Of a stretch of DNA of 64,000 nucleotides, positions 1-11,121 are shown in pieces. The notes under the pieces are model-generated. The model did no database searches, was not told the origin of the DNA, and saw nothing but the letters and a program-made list of their open reading frames with translations. This stretch comes from Vacuolonema iberomarrocanum LEGE 07170 (GTDB lineage: Bacteria > Cyanobacteriota > Cyanobacteriia > Elainellales > Elainellaceae). The stretch spans positions 41,439 to 105,438 of the forward strand of contig JADEXA010000019.1 of assembly GCA_015207365.1 (NCBI GenBank), in the 5' to 3' direction. Within the stretch, counting starts at the first letter, position 1. The number at the start of each line of letters is the position of its first letter. The position numbers were made by a program, and so were the translations under genes.

Positions 1-1142
1 TCGTCATCAACCACCATCAGGTGATCACTTGGATCAATCGGTACATCGACCTTGACTGGCGTCGTTTTGATCACGCCAGGAAGCTCAGATGGCCCAGCAA
101 CAGGACTATTGAGCGTCTCTCGGAGCGATCGCACCAGCTCCACCATGCGCGAAGCCGAAGGCGGATGGGTCATGGCACCATCCACCAGCCATTTCTCCAG
201 TTTTCGTGCCATCTTCGAGGCTGCTGGAAAGCCGAAGGTGCCCAGCGATCCGGCGAGGCTATGGGCTTCCCTACGGGCTTGTTGGCAGAGGGCATCATTC
301 AGCTCCCCATAAAGGCTGGCCGTGACCGCCCGCTCTACCACCTGCACCTGCCCAAACACCCGATCCTTGAAGCGCTCCCAGATCTCAGCAACCGCCTTTA
401 GGGTCTTTTGCTTGGTATCGTCAGCCGCGGGCTCGGTTGGGCTAGCTACTTCCTCTGGCTCTGGCTCCGCCTGCGGCTTCAGCCGATAGCCAATGCCATA
501 TACTGTTTCGACCAAATCAGCGGGTGCACCTTTTTGTTTCAGCTTTTGCCGCAACCCTTTGATGTGGGTGCGCACTGCTTCTTCTCCTGGCATTTCCTCA
601 AACGACCAGATTTGTTCCAGGATCACACCACAGCTAAAGACCCGCCGATGGTTGCGCAGAAACAATTCCAGCAAGGCATATTCCTTGGGCGTGAGCGTCA
701 ACAATTGCCCGTCATAGGAGACTTCGCAACTGCTGGGTTTCAGCTTCAAGCCAGCCCATTCCAGCACAGGTTTCGCGACCCCACTGCCCCGTCGCAGTAA
801 TGCCCGTACCCGTGCCGACAATTCCTCTGGATGAAAGGGCTTCACCACATAATCATCGGCCCCGGCATCCAAGCCCACGGCCTTGTCATGCCCATCGCCT
901 TGTGCTGTCAGCATAAGGATGGGCATGGATTGCTCCTGCGATCGCAGTTGCCGACAGAGAGAAATCCCATCTCCCTGGGGAAGCTGCACATCCAGCAATA
1001 CCAGGTCATATTGAAAGGCTTCGACAAGTTCTAGGGCTGTCGGGTACGTCTGTGCGACATCCACCGCATAGTTCTGATCGCCCAACAAACTAGAGAGTGC
1101 TTCGGCTGTAATCCCATCATCTTCTACGACCAGAATTCTCAT
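1..1142 (-). CDS. Hybrid response regulator REC-wHTH-Hpt-REC, truncated by window edge
   Basis: The gene reads leftwards from an ATG at 1142 and is still open at base 1, so only about 380 codons are visible. Residues 1-120 form a receiver domain with the acidic pair after VVED, a phospho-acceptor Asp in LLLDVQLP and the Lys of VVKPF. Residues 121-222 form an OmpR-type winged helix ending ETVYGIGYRLK. A histidine-phosphotransfer domain follows, with the motif HSLAGSLGTFGF (His about 294). The last codons, LMVVDD, look like the start of a second receiver. This layout belongs to phosphorelay regulators that take phosphate from a hybrid kinase. The partner kinase is not in the window and the target genes are unknown. 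Confidence 0.9.
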   Translation of the reverse strand, partial: MRILVVEDDGITAEALSSLLGDQNYAVDVAQTYPTALELVEAFQYDLVLLDVQLPQGDGISLCRQLRSQEQSMPILMLTAQGDGHDKAVGLDAGADDYVVKPFHPEELSARVRALLRRGSGVAKPVLEWAGLKLKPSSCEVSYDGQLLTLTPKEYALLELFLRNHRRVFSCGVILEQIWSFEEMPGEEAVRTHIKGLRQKLKQKGAPADLVETVYGIGYRLKPQAEPEPEEVASPTEPAADDTKQKTLKAVAEIWERFKDRVFGQVQVVERAVTASLYGELNDALCQQARREAHSLAGSLGTFGFPAASKMARKLEKWLVDGAMTHPPSASRMVELVRSLRETLNSPVAGPSELPGVIKTTPVKVDVPIDPSDHLMVVDD

Positions 1143-2223
1143 CGCAAAGGGGAGTGTAGTAAGGAGTTTTTAAAGCCAGCCAACAAAGGCATTACTAAAC
1201 GGGGGTCATGAATCGTATGAAGATTCAGTCTAGTGAATATTCGTCGACGTTAGCACTGATTAGGATAAATGCTTATGCTGACAATGCCTATCAGGATGAA
1301 GAATGTTTTCAACATTGGTCTGGGGAATCGCAATGTTTCGCAACAGATCTAGCAAAATCTATGCCTGTAATCTATGCATGCAATTGATCGAACTTATTCC
1401 GCAGATTTAATGTAATTACTCATTGAGACTACAGTGGGGCGATCGCAGAATTGAACCCCATCTAACACTCAAGCAACGGCAATTCAGCCCTTCGCCCTAT
1501 TTTGCAAAGCTAGGAAAAAGCACCTTGAACAAATCTCAGTCAGCTTTTCCATTACAGCTTCAACCAAGATTCAAGTTTTTTCCATTGAGAGATATGAAAG
1601 GAATGATCAAGTTTGAATCTGAATAAGCCAATTATCCATTTTGGAATGAAAGTGAAGTTTGAGCCAAAGAGATCTTTCGATTGATCCCTACCGTTGAGAT
1701 CATTCTGTTGGGGGATTTATTCAACAATTTTTCTGTTATGTCATAAGGATAGCGAGCGAGCAGATTGAGCAGCTATTTCTCATGCTCATCAGAGTCAGAG
1801 AACTGCTATGAAATCGCTTCAACGGCAGCTTCAACGATGCTCTTAATGGCTCAGAATTAGCGCCCATGCTTTTGAGCGATAAACATTCAGAAATTGAACC
1901 ATGAAAAGACTTAAGGCGACTGCTCACAACAAACTTCCTAATCGATGGCATGTTACGCTGCGCTGGCGGCACCCTGCACCCTACACAGGTCGGTTCCTTT
2001 TTCCAGGCATTTCCTGAGGATCATCCAAATTAGCGTTGGTTGTGAGGGGGAATCTATTGGAAGATTTCCCCCATCTGTCGTTTTCGTTAAACCTTCCATC
2101 TCCCCTCAGCAGAGAGTAGCAAAGGAGCCGCACTGTTCCGTGCTTCAGACAGTCTCAAAGCTGCGGTCATTCACCAGGCATCATAGGGGAGATGAAACGC
2201 GCTTTACGACTTGCAGCTAACCA
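1143..2223. other. Intergenic region, no convincing gene
   Basis: About 1.1 kb between the hybrid regulator and the WD40 gene. Short open frames at 1423-1626 (+), 1736-1972 (-) and 1945-2220 (+) have no recognisable domain, no good ribosome-binding site and low-complexity-looking translations. It presumably carries the promoter of the leftward regulator gene just above 1142. The stretch 1740-1970 could be a decayed gene fragment, but I cannot identify it. Confidence 0.5.
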
Positions 2224-3393
2224 TCAGTCACGCGCTACCAAAATGCTCACAGAACCATCCCGTCGGCCAACCGCGATCGCTCGCCCATCCGAGCGGTAGG
2301 CTAACGTCAGGATGGCGCTGTTGCCGTTCTGGATAGTGCGGGTCAGGGTCTGCTGTTCAAGATCCCAAATACGAATGGTGGAATCCAAACTGACGCTGGT
2401 TAGCAACTGACCACAGGGGCTAAATGCCAAGTCGGTGATGTAGTCACCATGCGCTAGCAGGGGATCGCCAACTTCGCTAAGGTCTTCGGTTCCCAGGAGC
2501 CGAATGCTGTTGTATACCTCCTGCGGTTCTGTGGGAGCCGGGCCACCGGGGCTTTGGCTGTCGGGGCTGAGGGCGAGGAATTGCCCATCGGGGCTGAGCG
2601 CCAAGGTTTGCACAGAGCGCGCATAGCGCACGGTTTGTACGGGCTCTTCTGCCTCTTGCCAATCCCAAATCGACAGAGCGCGATCGCCCCGCACACCGGT
2701 AACCGTCAGGTTGGCACCATCCGGCGTAAAGGCAATTCGAGTGACATCTTGCCCAACCTCAATCACCTGCTCTTGCATGCCCGTCGTCACATTCCAGAAG
2801 CGGATCGTGTCGTCAAAGCTGCCACTAGCGAGGATTTGGCCATCCGGCGTAAAGGCCAGCGACGCGGCTGCATCCAAGTGCCCAGATAGGGTTTGCAGCA
2901 ACTCTCCAGTCTGCCAATCCCACAGGCGTACGGTTCCGTTAAGGCTCCCGCTCGCTAGAAGTTCACCATCGGGACTAAAGGCCAGGGAAACAATTTCTCG
3001 ATCGTCTGAATCGACCGCGAAACTGCGGGTCAGCAAGACCGTATCGGGCTCATTCTGGACATTGCGAATATTCCAAACATTGAGGGTTCGATCGGCTCCC
3101 GCACTGACCAAGTATTGGCCATCTGGACTAAAGGCAACAGCACGAGCGGGACGATCATGTCCCCCCTGGATATCGGTATAGGTAACGATGGTCTCATTTC
3201 CTTCTGTCCAAGTCGGATCAATACAAACTGGAGCAGCCTGGCTGATGGTCAAGGGAGCAGTGTCTGGGGATGGGTTGGAAGCGATCGCCCGAACCGCCCA
3301 ATGGGAGGAACCGAGCAGGGTCGTCAAGGCCAGCACACATTGCCCAAACCGGAAGAGCGACGGTTTAGAAATCAAAGACAGTTTAGAAATCAT
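2224..3393 (-). CDS. Exported WD40-repeat protein
   Basis: The 389-residue protein begins with a probable signal peptide: basic MISKLSLISKPSLFRFG, then a hydrophobic stretch CVLALTTLLGSSHW, with possible cleavage near residues 35-40. The rest is a beta-propeller of about seven WD40 blades, recognisable from repeated xxAFSPDGxxLAS and xxRLWDW patterns at roughly residues 80, 130, 175, 220, 260, 320 and 365. WD40 propellers are scaffolds for protein-protein contacts and have no catalytic activity of their own. Here the propeller would act in the periplasm or thylakoid lumen, or be surface-attached. It is divergent from the pentapeptide-repeat gene at 3866. The partner is unknown. Confidence 0.88.
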   Translation of the reverse strand: MISKLSLISKPSLFRFGQCVLALTTLLGSSHWAVRAIASNPSPDTAPLTISQAAPVCIDPTWTEGNETIVTYTDIQGGHDRPARAVAFSPDGQYLVSAGADRTLNVWNIRNVQNEPDTVLLTRSFAVDSDDREIVSLAFSPDGELLASGSLNGTVRLWDWQTGELLQTLSGHLDAAASLAFTPDGQILASGSFDDTIRFWNVTTGMQEQVIEVGQDVTRIAFTPDGANLTVTGVRGDRALSIWDWQEAEEPVQTVRYARSVQTLALSPDGQFLALSPDSQSPGGPAPTEPQEVYNSIRLLGTEDLSEVGDPLLAHGDYITDLAFSPCGQLLTSVSLDSTIRIWDLEQQTLTRTIQNGNSAILTLAYRSDGRAIAVGRRDGSVSILVARD

Positions 3394-3865
3394 AAAAAGT
3401 ACTCAGTCCTCTGTAGCGAACGTTACTTGCGGTCATTCAGCTATACAGAGAATCTATCCGAGTCCGTTAGGCAGAGCGTTACAGGAACAAGCCCTTGTGA
3501 TTTCCGGAAATGTCCAAAGAGAATGGGATTATCAACGATGGCTTTTCTGCACAACCACGCACCCACCATTCAGCGCCGCTCACAGCCATAGCCACCCCAT
3601 CATGGCCAAGGTATTTGTCACCCTAAACTCAGAAGGCTGTTTGAGTTTTCTAAATGCAAGGAGCATAATCGGAGCAGTGCATGGGGCGATCGCACATCTG
3701 CGGGTTCGGCTCCTAAATCCTCTCTCCTGAGGTCATGTCTAAAAGCAGAGACCTGTCGTAGAGTGCCGTTAGGGACGCGTAACGCCATCCCCGAAGTTTA
3801 TTTCCAGACCTCTCCTCAGCCAGCTTTCACTTCTACACTTTCCCTAAGCTTTTTGCTGTTGCCCT
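3394..3865. promoter_or_regulatory. Divergent intergenic promoter region
   Basis: This 472-bp gap separates the leftward WD40 gene from the rightward membrane pentapeptide-repeat gene, so both promoters should lie here. I see no clear sigma70 boxes, repeat or RNA gene. Open frames across it are short and without domains. Confidence 0.4.
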
Positions 3866-5179
3866 ATGACCCCAGACCCTCAGTCTTCTCCATCCTCGCC
3901 TGCATTTGAGAACCCGCCCCCCAACAATGGTCGGTCTTCTACTTTTCCCAATCGACCAACGTTAGACGATGAGCTGGATGCCGGGATGCAACCCCAGCGG
4001 GGGTCAGTGGATGAGTTGCAGCAGCAAAATCCACGCTTGATGGAAGAAAGCGATCGCCCCATCACCTCCTCGACCAAAGCCACGTCCTCTCAGGGCTGGA
4101 TTTTGCTGTTGGCCATTGCGATCGCCCTAGTCGGACTGGCGATTAATCTGGTCTGGATGAGCCTGGCCGCATCGTTTGTCATCCTGGTTCTAGCACTACG
4201 CATCTTTTGGGCCGACCTACAGAGAACCGTTTCCCGCCTATTTTCTGAGGAGGAGCGCGTTGCGACCCTGGCATTGATCGGTGTCGGAGTCGCCGCCTGG
4301 ACGCTGTGGGAGGTGAGCAATATCGATCAGCGATTTTACGATTGGTATTTTGCGCTGGACTGGACCGTGCTGGGCGCGACTGGGGACTTGGTCGGCGCGG
4401 TGGGGCAAATCTTGATTGCCGTGTTGGCGGTTTATATTGCGTGGCGGCAATATGTTATTTCCCGCGACTTGACCATTCAACAAAACCTGATTACCCAGCA
4501 GCAGACCATCGATGCCTTTTTCCAGGGCATTTCTGAGTTGGTACTCGATGCCGAAGGCTTGTTAGAAGACTGGCCCCAGGAACGGGCGATCGCCGAGGGG
4601 CGTACTGCCGCTATTCTCAGCAGTGTCGATGCAACCGGGAAGGCGAAGGTGTTGCGATTTCTATCCCGCTCTCGGCTACTCACCCCCCTCAAGCGCGATC
4701 GACTTCTAGGACGCGCCATGCTAGATGGGGCTGGTGGGTATGCCGAGGATCGGGATTATGGGGTGCGGGTCGTTGATCTGGGCGTGATGCTAGCCAGCAC
4801 CAACCTGGTACGTACCGATCTACGCTGGACGGACTTGAGCGATGCCAACATGATCCGAGTCAATCTGCGAAATGCAGACTTGGTGAAAACCAACCTCGCC
4901 CGCACCATCCTGGTTGATGCCGACCTATCCAATGCCGATATCCAGGGGACTCGTTTCTTCTACGGCCCTGTCGCCACCGCGACGCCCCGCAGCCGCACCG
5001 CTATCCCCAACTACGTCACCGGGGAATATACCGGAGCGGTCGTTGAAGGAGCCAACTTCACCAACGTCAAGCGCATGTCGGAAGAGCAGCGCCGCTACTG
5101 CTGTGCCTGGGGTGGATCTGACACCCGCCTCACCATTCCAGGCGGCTGCGAGGATGTGCCCAACCAACTGGGACGCTAA
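3866..5179 (+). CDS. Membrane protein with C-terminal pentapeptide repeats
   Basis: The 437-residue protein has a polar, Pro/Ser-rich N-terminus (1-75). Hydrophobic segments follow at about 77-97, 99-115, 133-151 and 175-196, so it is an integral membrane protein. A soluble region ends in pentapeptide repeats of A(D/N)Lxx type at about 310-355 (for example TDLRWTDLSDANMIRVNLR). The last 75 residues contain a Cys pair (RRYCCAWGG) that could be redox-active or bind metal. Pentapeptide repeats form a right-handed beta-helix used for protein contacts, and cyanobacteria are rich in them. The gene is convergent with mtnA, only 25 bp apart. No specific function can be assigned. Confidence 0.85.
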   Translation: MTPDPQSSPSSPAFENPPPNNGRSSTFPNRPTLDDELDAGMQPQRGSVDELQQQNPRLMEESDRPITSSTKATSSQGWILLLAIAIALVGLAINLVWMSLAASFVILVLALRIFWADLQRTVSRLFSEEERVATLALIGVGVAAWTLWEVSNIDQRFYDWYFALDWTVLGATGDLVGAVGQILIAVLAVYIAWRQYVISRDLTIQQNLITQQQTIDAFFQGISELVLDAEGLLEDWPQERAIAEGRTAAILSSVDATGKAKVLRFLSRSRLLTPLKRDRLLGRAMLDGAGGYAEDRDYGVRVVDLGVMLASTNLVRTDLRWTDLSDANMIRVNLRNADLVKTNLARTILVDADLSNADIQGTRFFYGPVATATPRSRTAIPNYVTGEYTGAVVEGANFTNVKRMSEEQRRYCCAWGGSDTRLTIPGGCEDVPNQLGR

Positions 5180-5181
5180 CG

Positions 5182-5216
5182 CCAAATCCGGTTGAAGAAC
5201 TCAACTATCGTTTCTC
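5182..5216. repeat. Half copy of palindromic element F2
   Basis: The sequence starting CCAAATCCGGTTGAAGAAC matches one arm of the F2 palindrome found whole at 28999-29101 (reverse complement of its right arm). It lies in the 25-bp gap between two convergent genes and extends into the 3' end of mtnA, where it includes the TAG stop codon at 5205-5207. It is probably a decayed insertion. Confidence 0.65.
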
Positions 5217-6266
5217 TGGCGGATGCTTGAGCTGGTGTAGGTCTGAGGGGGCGATCGCCCCTTGCTCCGTAATGATTGCCGTCACCAGCTCCGCTGGGGT
5301 CATATCCGAAGCTGGGTTATAGAATTCTGTTCCCATCGGGCAAATCGGGCGATCGAAAATATGTGAGATTTCCTTACCATCTCGGGTCTTCGACGATATT
5401 TGCGCTCCCGTTGCACAGCCAAAGTCCACGGTAGACAAAGGCGCTGCCACCAAGAAGGGAAGATGATGAGCCTTTGCTAGCAGCGCCAGCCCATAGGTTC
5501 CGACTTTGTTCACAACATCGCCATTCGCCGCGATGCAATCTGCACCGACCACCACTGCATCCACCATCCCCTGCTGCATGCAATGGGCGGCCATACCATC
5601 GGTAATCAGCGTCACGGGGATTCCCTCTTCCACACATTCCCACGCAGTTAGCCGTGCCCCTTGAAACCGGGGGCGCGTTTCGGTCGCATACACCCGCTCC
5701 AAGCGATCATCCAACCAGGCTGATCGCACCACTCCTAGCGCCGTTCCGTACCCTGCGGTCGCTAACGCTCCGGCGTTGCAGTGGGTCAGCAACCGAAGCT
5801 TTTGGGGCGTTTCGGGCAAGGCTTGCTGTCCGTGGTTACCAATCTGATAGCAGGTTTGCAGGTTTTCATTCTGGATTTGCTTTGCCGTTTCCAGAAGGAC
5901 GCTCTTGATCCGAGCCACATCACCCGCCGTCTGCCGAGCCGCTTTGAGCATGCGGTCAATCACCCAAGACAAATTGACTGCGGTCGAGTGCGTGTCTCTC
6001 AGGGTTTGAGCCACAGCCTCTAAGCGATTGAGAAACAGAGCACGCTCCGTTGCCTGAATTTCTCGCGCCCCCAGATATATCCCATAGGCAGCGGCAACCC
6101 CGATCGCAGATGCCCCGCGCACAATCATGTCTTCGATGGCGATCGCCAAATCTTCCGAGCGACTGATCCGAACCAAATCATATTCGTCTGGCAACCGATT
6201 CTGGTCGATGAGCTCTAGATGATCGTTCTGCCAGACAACGGGAAAGACAGGGTTTAGAGATTCCAT
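5205..6266 (-). CDS. mtnA: S-methyl-5-thioribose-1-phosphate isomerase
   Basis: MtnA converts 5-methylthioribose-1-phosphate to 5-methylthioribulose-1-phosphate in the methionine salvage pathway, a cytosolic enzyme of the eIF2B-like aldose-ketose isomerase family. Supporting motifs are [13 protein letters not shown] near residue 52, the catalytic Cys in [12 protein letters not shown], and the catalytic Asp in [19 protein letters not shown]. The start at 6266 ([13 protein letters not shown]) gives 353 residues, the normal length. An in-frame start at 6404 would add 46 residues not expected in the family. The stop codon falls inside a remnant of repeat F2. No other methionine-salvage gene is nearby, and dxs lies upstream in the same direction. 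Confidence 0.95.
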   Translation of the reverse strand: MESLNPVFPVVWQNDHLELIDQNRLPDEYDLVRISRSEDLAIAIEDMIVRGASAIGVAAAYGIYLGAREIQATERALFLNRLEAVAQTLRDTHSTAVNLSWVIDRMLKAARQTAGDVARIKSVLLETAKQIQNENLQTCYQIGNHGQQALPETPQKLRLLTHCNAGALATAGYGTALGVVRSAWLDDRLERVYATETRPRFQGARLTAWECVEEGIPVTLITDGMAAHCMQQGMVDAVVVGADCIAANGDVVNKVGTYGLALLAKAHHLPFLVAAPLSTVDFGCATGAQISSKTRDGKEISHIFDRPICPMGTEFYNPASDMTPAELVTAIITEQGAIAPSDLHQLKHPPEKR

Positions 6267-6425
6267 ATAAGCCGTTACGTTAAGCAACAAAACGAAAGCG
6301 TTGTGCCCAATATAATTCCTCTTCCCACGAACGGGTAGACCCACGACAGAGGCGCTAGAACCTCCCATCGTGGGTCTCATCTGTATGGCTACGTCAGCAA
6401 CCACTGCACAAGTGACAGCAGAGAC

Positions 6426-8348
6426 TTAGACTTGCTCGATCAACGCTTCATTCGCTTGCGACTGTTGATTAAATAGCTTCAAGATGCGATCGGCAATCTG
6501 CGGCCCGGTTAAGCCCAAGGATTGCTTCGACTCATCGGCCTTCGCATGGTCAACAAGCTGATCGGGCACGCCAATGCGCGTCACTGGCACCATGACCTCG
6601 GCATCGAGCAAGGATTCAGCAACCGCCGAACCAAAGCCACCCATGATGCAGCCTTCCTCCAGGGTGACCACCCGACGCACTTGCTGCGCCAACGGGATAA
6701 TGAGTTCGGTATCCAGCGGCTTGGCAAAGCGCGCATTCACCACAGTCGCCTCAATGCCATGTTCACCGAGGATTTCCGCCGCTTGCATCGCGGGGTAAAC
6801 CATCGTGCCATAGCCCAAAATCAGCACATCATCGCCCTGGCGCAACTGTTCCGCTTTCCCGATGGGGAGTGGCTCCCAGCCTTCTTCCATCAGGGGCACA
6901 CCATAGCCGCTGCCCCGAGGATACCGCAGGGCGATGGGGCCATCGGTATAGTTCACACCCGTCACAATCATCCGCTGGAGCTCCGCTTCATCCTTGGGTG
7001 CCATCACCACCATGTTGGGAATGCAGCGTAGGTAGGCAATGTCATACAAGCCCTGGTGCGTTGGCCCATCTGCACCAACAATCCCCGCCCGATCGAGGCA
7101 GAAGAATACGGGCAAGTTCTGAATGCAGACATCGTGGATAATCTGGTCGAAGGCTCGCTGCAAGAAGGTGGAGTAAATGGCAGCCACCGGACGCATGCCT
7201 TCGCAGGCCAGACCTGCCGCCAGGGTGACGGCATGCTGCTCGGCAATCCCCACATCTATATATTGATTCGGCAGTTTTTGCTGCAGCTTGGTCAACCCGG
7301 TTCCTGTAGCCATCGCCGCTGTGATGCCGATAATTTTGGGGTTGGATTCCGCGAGCTTGGTGAGGGTATGCCCAAAGACTTTGGCGTAGCCCGCAGGCTT
7401 GGGGGTAGCGGAAGGCTTGGCTTTGCCTGTCGCCACGTCAAAGGGATTTTGAGCATGATAGCCGACCTGATCTTTCTCGGCGATCGCATAGCCCTTCCCT
7501 TTCATGGTCGCCACATGCACGAGGACGGGCCCCGGCATTTTGTGGGCTTGCTTAAAGGTAGCAATCAATTCTTCCAGGCTATGGCCATCCACTGGCCCGA
7601 TGTAAGTAAAGCCTAGCTCTTCGAACACTGCACCAACCTTGGGCACGGCCAACCGCTTCATCCCTTCCTTCACCCGAGATAGCTCTGGCGAGAGCGATTC
7701 ACCCAAGAAGGGCAGATGCTTAAACTCTTCCTCCAGGCGATCGGTGATGAACTGCATTGGCGGGCTAAGGCGCATCTTGTTGAGGTAGCGAGGAATCGCC
7801 CCAACATTCGGCGAAATCGACATTTCGTTGTCATTGAGCACCACCAGCAAATTGGTGTCGGGCAAATGCCCGGCATGGTTGATCGCCTCGAGCGCCATCC
7901 CACCCGTGAGGGCACCATCGCCAATAACAGCAGCCACTTTGTAGTCATCACCATTGCGATCGCGCGCCAACGCCATCCCCAATGCCGCAGAAATGCTCGT
8001 CGAGGCATGACCCGCGCCAAAGTGGTCAAACGGACTTTCGCAACGCTTTAGATACCCCGCTATTCCATCTTTTTGCCGTAGCGTATGGAAACGGTTGTAG
8101 CGACCCGTAATCAGCTTGTGTGGATAGGCCTGATGCCCGACATCCCACACCACCTTATCGCGATCTAGATCCAGCGTTTGATAGAGCGCTAACGTTAGCT
8201 CAACCACACCCAAACCAGGCCCCAAGTGACCGCCGGATGTCGCAACCGTTTCCAGGTGCTTTTCGCGAATCTGGAGGGCAATCTGTTGCAACTGCTGAAT
8301 GGAGAGACCATGCAACTGATTGGGGTGGGTAATTTCACTCAAATGCAT
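6426..8348 (-). CDS. dxs: 1-deoxy-D-xylulose-5-phosphate synthase
   Basis: Dxs condenses pyruvate and glyceraldehyde-3-phosphate to DXP, the first and flux-controlling step of the MEP pathway. That pathway supplies isoprenoids for carotenoids, the chlorophyll phytol tail and quinones. The 640-residue length is standard. Features include [15 protein letters not shown] near residue 38, the thiamine-diphosphate motif [18 protein letters not shown] near residue 143 with a later ND, and the transketolase pyrimidine region [15 protein letters not shown]. The ATG at 8348 begins [12 protein letters not shown] as in other cyanobacteria. It is the first gene of a leftward pair with mtnA (160-bp gap), but the two pathways are unrelated. 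Confidence 0.97.
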   Translation of the reverse strand: MHLSEITHPNQLHGLSIQQLQQIALQIREKHLETVATSGGHLGPGLGVVELTLALYQTLDLDRDKVVWDVGHQAYPHKLITGRYNRFHTLRQKDGIAGYLKRCESPFDHFGAGHASTSISAALGMALARDRNGDDYKVAAVIGDGALTGGMALEAINHAGHLPDTNLLVVLNDNEMSISPNVGAIPRYLNKMRLSPPMQFITDRLEEEFKHLPFLGESLSPELSRVKEGMKRLAVPKVGAVFEELGFTYIGPVDGHSLEELIATFKQAHKMPGPVLVHVATMKGKGYAIAEKDQVGYHAQNPFDVATGKAKPSATPKPAGYAKVFGHTLTKLAESNPKIIGITAAMATGTGLTKLQQKLPNQYIDVGIAEQHAVTLAAGLACEGMRPVAAIYSTFLQRAFDQIIHDVCIQNLPVFFCLDRAGIVGADGPTHQGLYDIAYLRCIPNMVVMAPKDEAELQRMIVTGVNYTDGPIALRYPRGSGYGVPLMEEGWEPLPIGKAEQLRQGDDVLILGYGTMVYPAMQAAEILGEHGIEATVVNARFAKPLDTELIIPLAQQVRRVVTLEEGCIMGGFGSAVAESLLDAEVMVPVTRIGVPDQLVDHAKADESKQSLGLTGPQIADRILKLFNQQSQANEALIEQV

Positions 8349-9753
8349 AACCGATTACCTTGGAGTTCTTGCAATCCTTGACAGATGTTAATGAGAGATA
8401 TGAAGAGAGAGTTACTGTTTTCAATCTAGTGCAACTTGGCTTTGCATTAGATTTACTTTTGATTACAGTAAGCTGTCCTTATCTTAAAGAATTGTAACGG
8501 GGTTCTCAATAGAAGAGTTAGGTGAAGGATGCCTCTACAGCCGAGATTAGGATACGAACAGAGAAATCGATGATTAATGAAAAGCCGAGAGAATGTTAGC
8601 AAAACCGCATCTGGAGAATATAGCGTAAAGCGGGTAGGGCACAGTCAACCAATTAACGATTTTGTGTAAAAAATCCCGATATTTTCCGACTTTTCGGCAA
8701 CTACACCAATCCACTAGCATCAGTTCGAGAGCGCTGTAAGACAACAGAATATCCCGAGAATCTGCTTCAGACGGCTGTTTCTATTTGGTCACTTCTAACT
8801 CGTATCATGAAATCCAGCGATCGCTTATGGCAATTGCTTACCGTTATCCCAGACTCTTCTCTCGCCCAGAGTATGCATTTCCCAGGCAAACCTTCAGGAC
8901 TGACGCATTTTGTTGATGGGGTGACCGCGGTGCGGTCACCCCATCAACAAATCCACTCAGGATTTACGCAAACCTTGTATAAATCCTGATCTTTTCGGCT
9001 CAATCCGGTGGATCGGATGAGCGCAAGCTGATCAGATTTGCCTCTGCATTGGGAAACCTCTGGGAGAGTAAAACCCCGAGAGCGGGGTGAGTGCCTTCTG
9101 AAGCCGATAGGCTATTACAGCGAGCGCTCTCTCGGGGGTACCCCTACGACAAAGCGATGAGGCTGTAATGTCTGTTAGCGGAATAGCACCGTCGCCAGCC
9201 TTTCAATTATTTAGAAAAGCAATCCTTCTAAAATGACCTTGTAAATTAGAACATACCTTCTTACTCACAGCAGGATCGCAAATTCCAATGCCAGCGGAGC
9301 GGTGAAAAAATTTTGTTGATAGCGAGACACTCTCCCCATTCATAGGTCATGATCATTCATAGAAATTGCGAATGAATGGTATAGAACTAATGTCATCGCC
9401 TTTTGCATTTTGTCTACTTTTCCTGGCAATTGAGGCATACTCGGATGCAATTGGAAACGTGATGGACGGAGCGCGCGATCGCCTAGCCTGCTAAAAAATC
9501 AGGATCAACCGATCGATACAGTCTTTTCTCCCATCTCGTTTTCTGTTCAATATTTTGGAATGATGTCCTCATCCTGACTCAACCTCGCACTTAGCACCCA
9601 CCACCATGACTGCCTTACCCTTTCTCTACAATGTGCTAGCTCATCCTTGACAGAACAGATTCTTGCCAAGCGCCACACTGCTGTCCTTAATCACGATTTC
9701 ATACCGTTACAGCCCATTGCCCTGAAATTGCACTAAATATAGTGAGTTGACCT
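8349..9753. other. Long intergenic region between dxs and pilT
   Basis: About 1.4 kb with no supported gene. The dxs promoter should lie just above 8348 and the pilT promoter below 9753 (a TTGACA occurs near 9647 but lacks a convincing -10 box). It contains palindromic element F4 at 8910-8950 and a small GC hairpin at about 9073-9088 (CCCCGAGAGCGGGG). The remainder is AT-rich and featureless to my reading. A trans-acting RNA cannot be excluded. Confidence 0.45.
8910..8950. repeat. Palindromic element F4, copy 1
   Basis: A nearly perfect inverted repeat with arms TTGTTGATGGGGTGACCGC, flanked by imperfect copies of TCAGGA(C/T)T(G/T)ACGCA. The outer sequence matches the copy at 46560-46622, where the arms begin TGCATTTTGTTGAT. 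The central arms differ between copies, while the outer TTGTTGAT/ATCAACAA parts are shared. Confidence 0.7.
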
Positions 9754-11121
9754 ATGACTGACGCACAACGTCCCTCTACCCCACCCCCTTCCTCTGGGTC
9801 TCGCACGCCCCCCCCGCCTCGTCCGGCAGCTCGCCCTCCGGCTAACCCAGAGCAAACCCAACAGATGTCACGAACCCGTCCTGCTACCTCAGTGACGCGA
9901 GCCAATCAAGCTGGCCCTGTGACAGCGGTGAACGCACCTCCTGGCGTGCCACCCGCGCCTGCGGCCAGACGTCCGCCTGCCGCACCGCCACCACCACCGC
10001 CTGGGCACCGCCCGGCTGCCCCCCCCCGCAGTCCAGCAGCGCGAAGCCAGCCTTCAGCTGGGCAACCGACCCTAGAAACGATTGTGAAGAATGCCTTTGA
10101 CAAAGGCTTCTCGGATATTCACGTTGGGGTCAACGAAGTGCCCCGCTACCGTAACCGAGGGGAAATCCAGATAACCGACCACCCGGTAACCGACCACCAG
10201 ACCTTCATGAGCTGGCTACAGGAAGTTCTCGGCGACGATGAGATCGCCCGATTCGAAGGAAAACTAGACTTCGACGGTGCCACCCAGTACGACTTTGCTC
10301 GGGCTCGGATCAATGTCTTCGACACCCTGCGGGGTCCTGCAATGGTTATGCGTTTGATTCCCATGAAGATCCTGACGCTGGAAGAATTGCAAATGCCGCC
10401 GGTGTTGCGGGATCTATGCCACTACCACAAAGGACTCATCCTGGTGACCGGGCCAACGGGTTCGGGTAAATCCACCACAATGGCTGCCATGGTGGACTAC
10501 ATGAACCGGGAAATGCCAAAGCACATCATCACCATTGAAGATCCCATTGAATTCGTCCACACGAGCCGCAAAGCGCTGATCAAACAGCGGGAAGTGGGGA
10601 TGCATACAAAGCTATTCGACAACGCTCTAAAGGCATCATTGCGGGAAGACCCTGACGTGATTCTGGTGGGTGAAATGCGGGACCAGGAAACCGTCAATAC
10701 CGCCCTGAAAGCGGCCCAGACCGGTCACTTGGTCATGGGAACCCTGCACACCAACAGTGCGGTCAAAACGATCGAACGGATTCTGGGTTTGTATGAGCCA
10801 GAGCAGCAAGACCCCATGCGTCTGGCCATCGCTGAATCTTTGGTCGCTGTTGTGGCTCAGGGTTTGTGCCGCACCACCGATGGTAAGCGGGCGGCTTTCC
10901 ACGAGATTATGATCAATACCGACGCCATCCGCGATTACATCCGTCGAGGCGATATGGATGAAGTGGAGGCATTGGTTCCCCGATGCGGCTTCGATGGCAT
11001 GTGCACAATGAACCAGTCGCTCTACGCCCTGTATGAGGCTGGACGCATCACCGAAGAAACCGCGCTGGAGATGTCGCCCAAGCCGAACGAAATGGCGCAA
11101 ATCCTGCGAGGACGCGTCTGA
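9754..11121 (+). CDS. pilT: PilT-family type IV pilus retraction ATPase with proline-rich N-terminus
   Basis: The 455-residue protein has a disordered Pro/Ala/Arg-rich head (1-105, including a run of seven prolines) followed by a complete PilT/VirB11-type ATPase. Visible motifs are the PAS-like N-domain start SDIHVGVNEVPRYRNRGEI, Walker A GPTGSGKST (about 232-240), the Asp box IITIEDPIEFVH, Walker B LREDPDVILVGEMRDQET and the His box TGHLVMGTLHT. PilT proteins depolymerise type IV pili to drive twitching motility and phototaxis. Cyanobacteria often carry a second, longer PilT2, and the extended head fits that better than PilT1. This assignment is inference. No other pilus gene is adjacent. 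The stop codon lies in a 12-bp tandem repeat. Confidence 0.92.
   Translation: MTDAQRPSTPPPSSGSRTPPPPRPAARPPANPEQTQQMSRTRPATSVTRANQAGPVTAVNAPPGVPPAPAARRPPAAPPPPPPGHRPAAPPRSPAARSQPSAGQPTLETIVKNAFDKGFSDIHVGVNEVPRYRNRGEIQITDHPVTDHQTFMSWLQEVLGDDEIARFEGKLDFDGATQYDFARARINVFDTLRGPAMVMRLIPMKILTLEELQMPPVLRDLCHYHKGLILVTGPTGSGKSTTMAAMVDYMNREMPKHIITIEDPIEFVHTSRKALIKQREVGMHTKLFDNALKASLREDPDVILVGEMRDQETVNTALKAAQTGHLVMGTLHTNSAVKTIERILGLYEPEQQDPMRLAIAESLVAVVAQGLCRTTDGKRAAFHEIMINTDAIRDYIRRGDMDEVEALVPRCGFDGMCTMNQSLYALYEAGRITEETALEMSPKPNEMAQILRGRV

Noticed and set aside
1736..1972. 78-codon leftward frame
   Set aside because: No ribosome-binding site or recognised family; might be a decayed fragment but cannot be supported.
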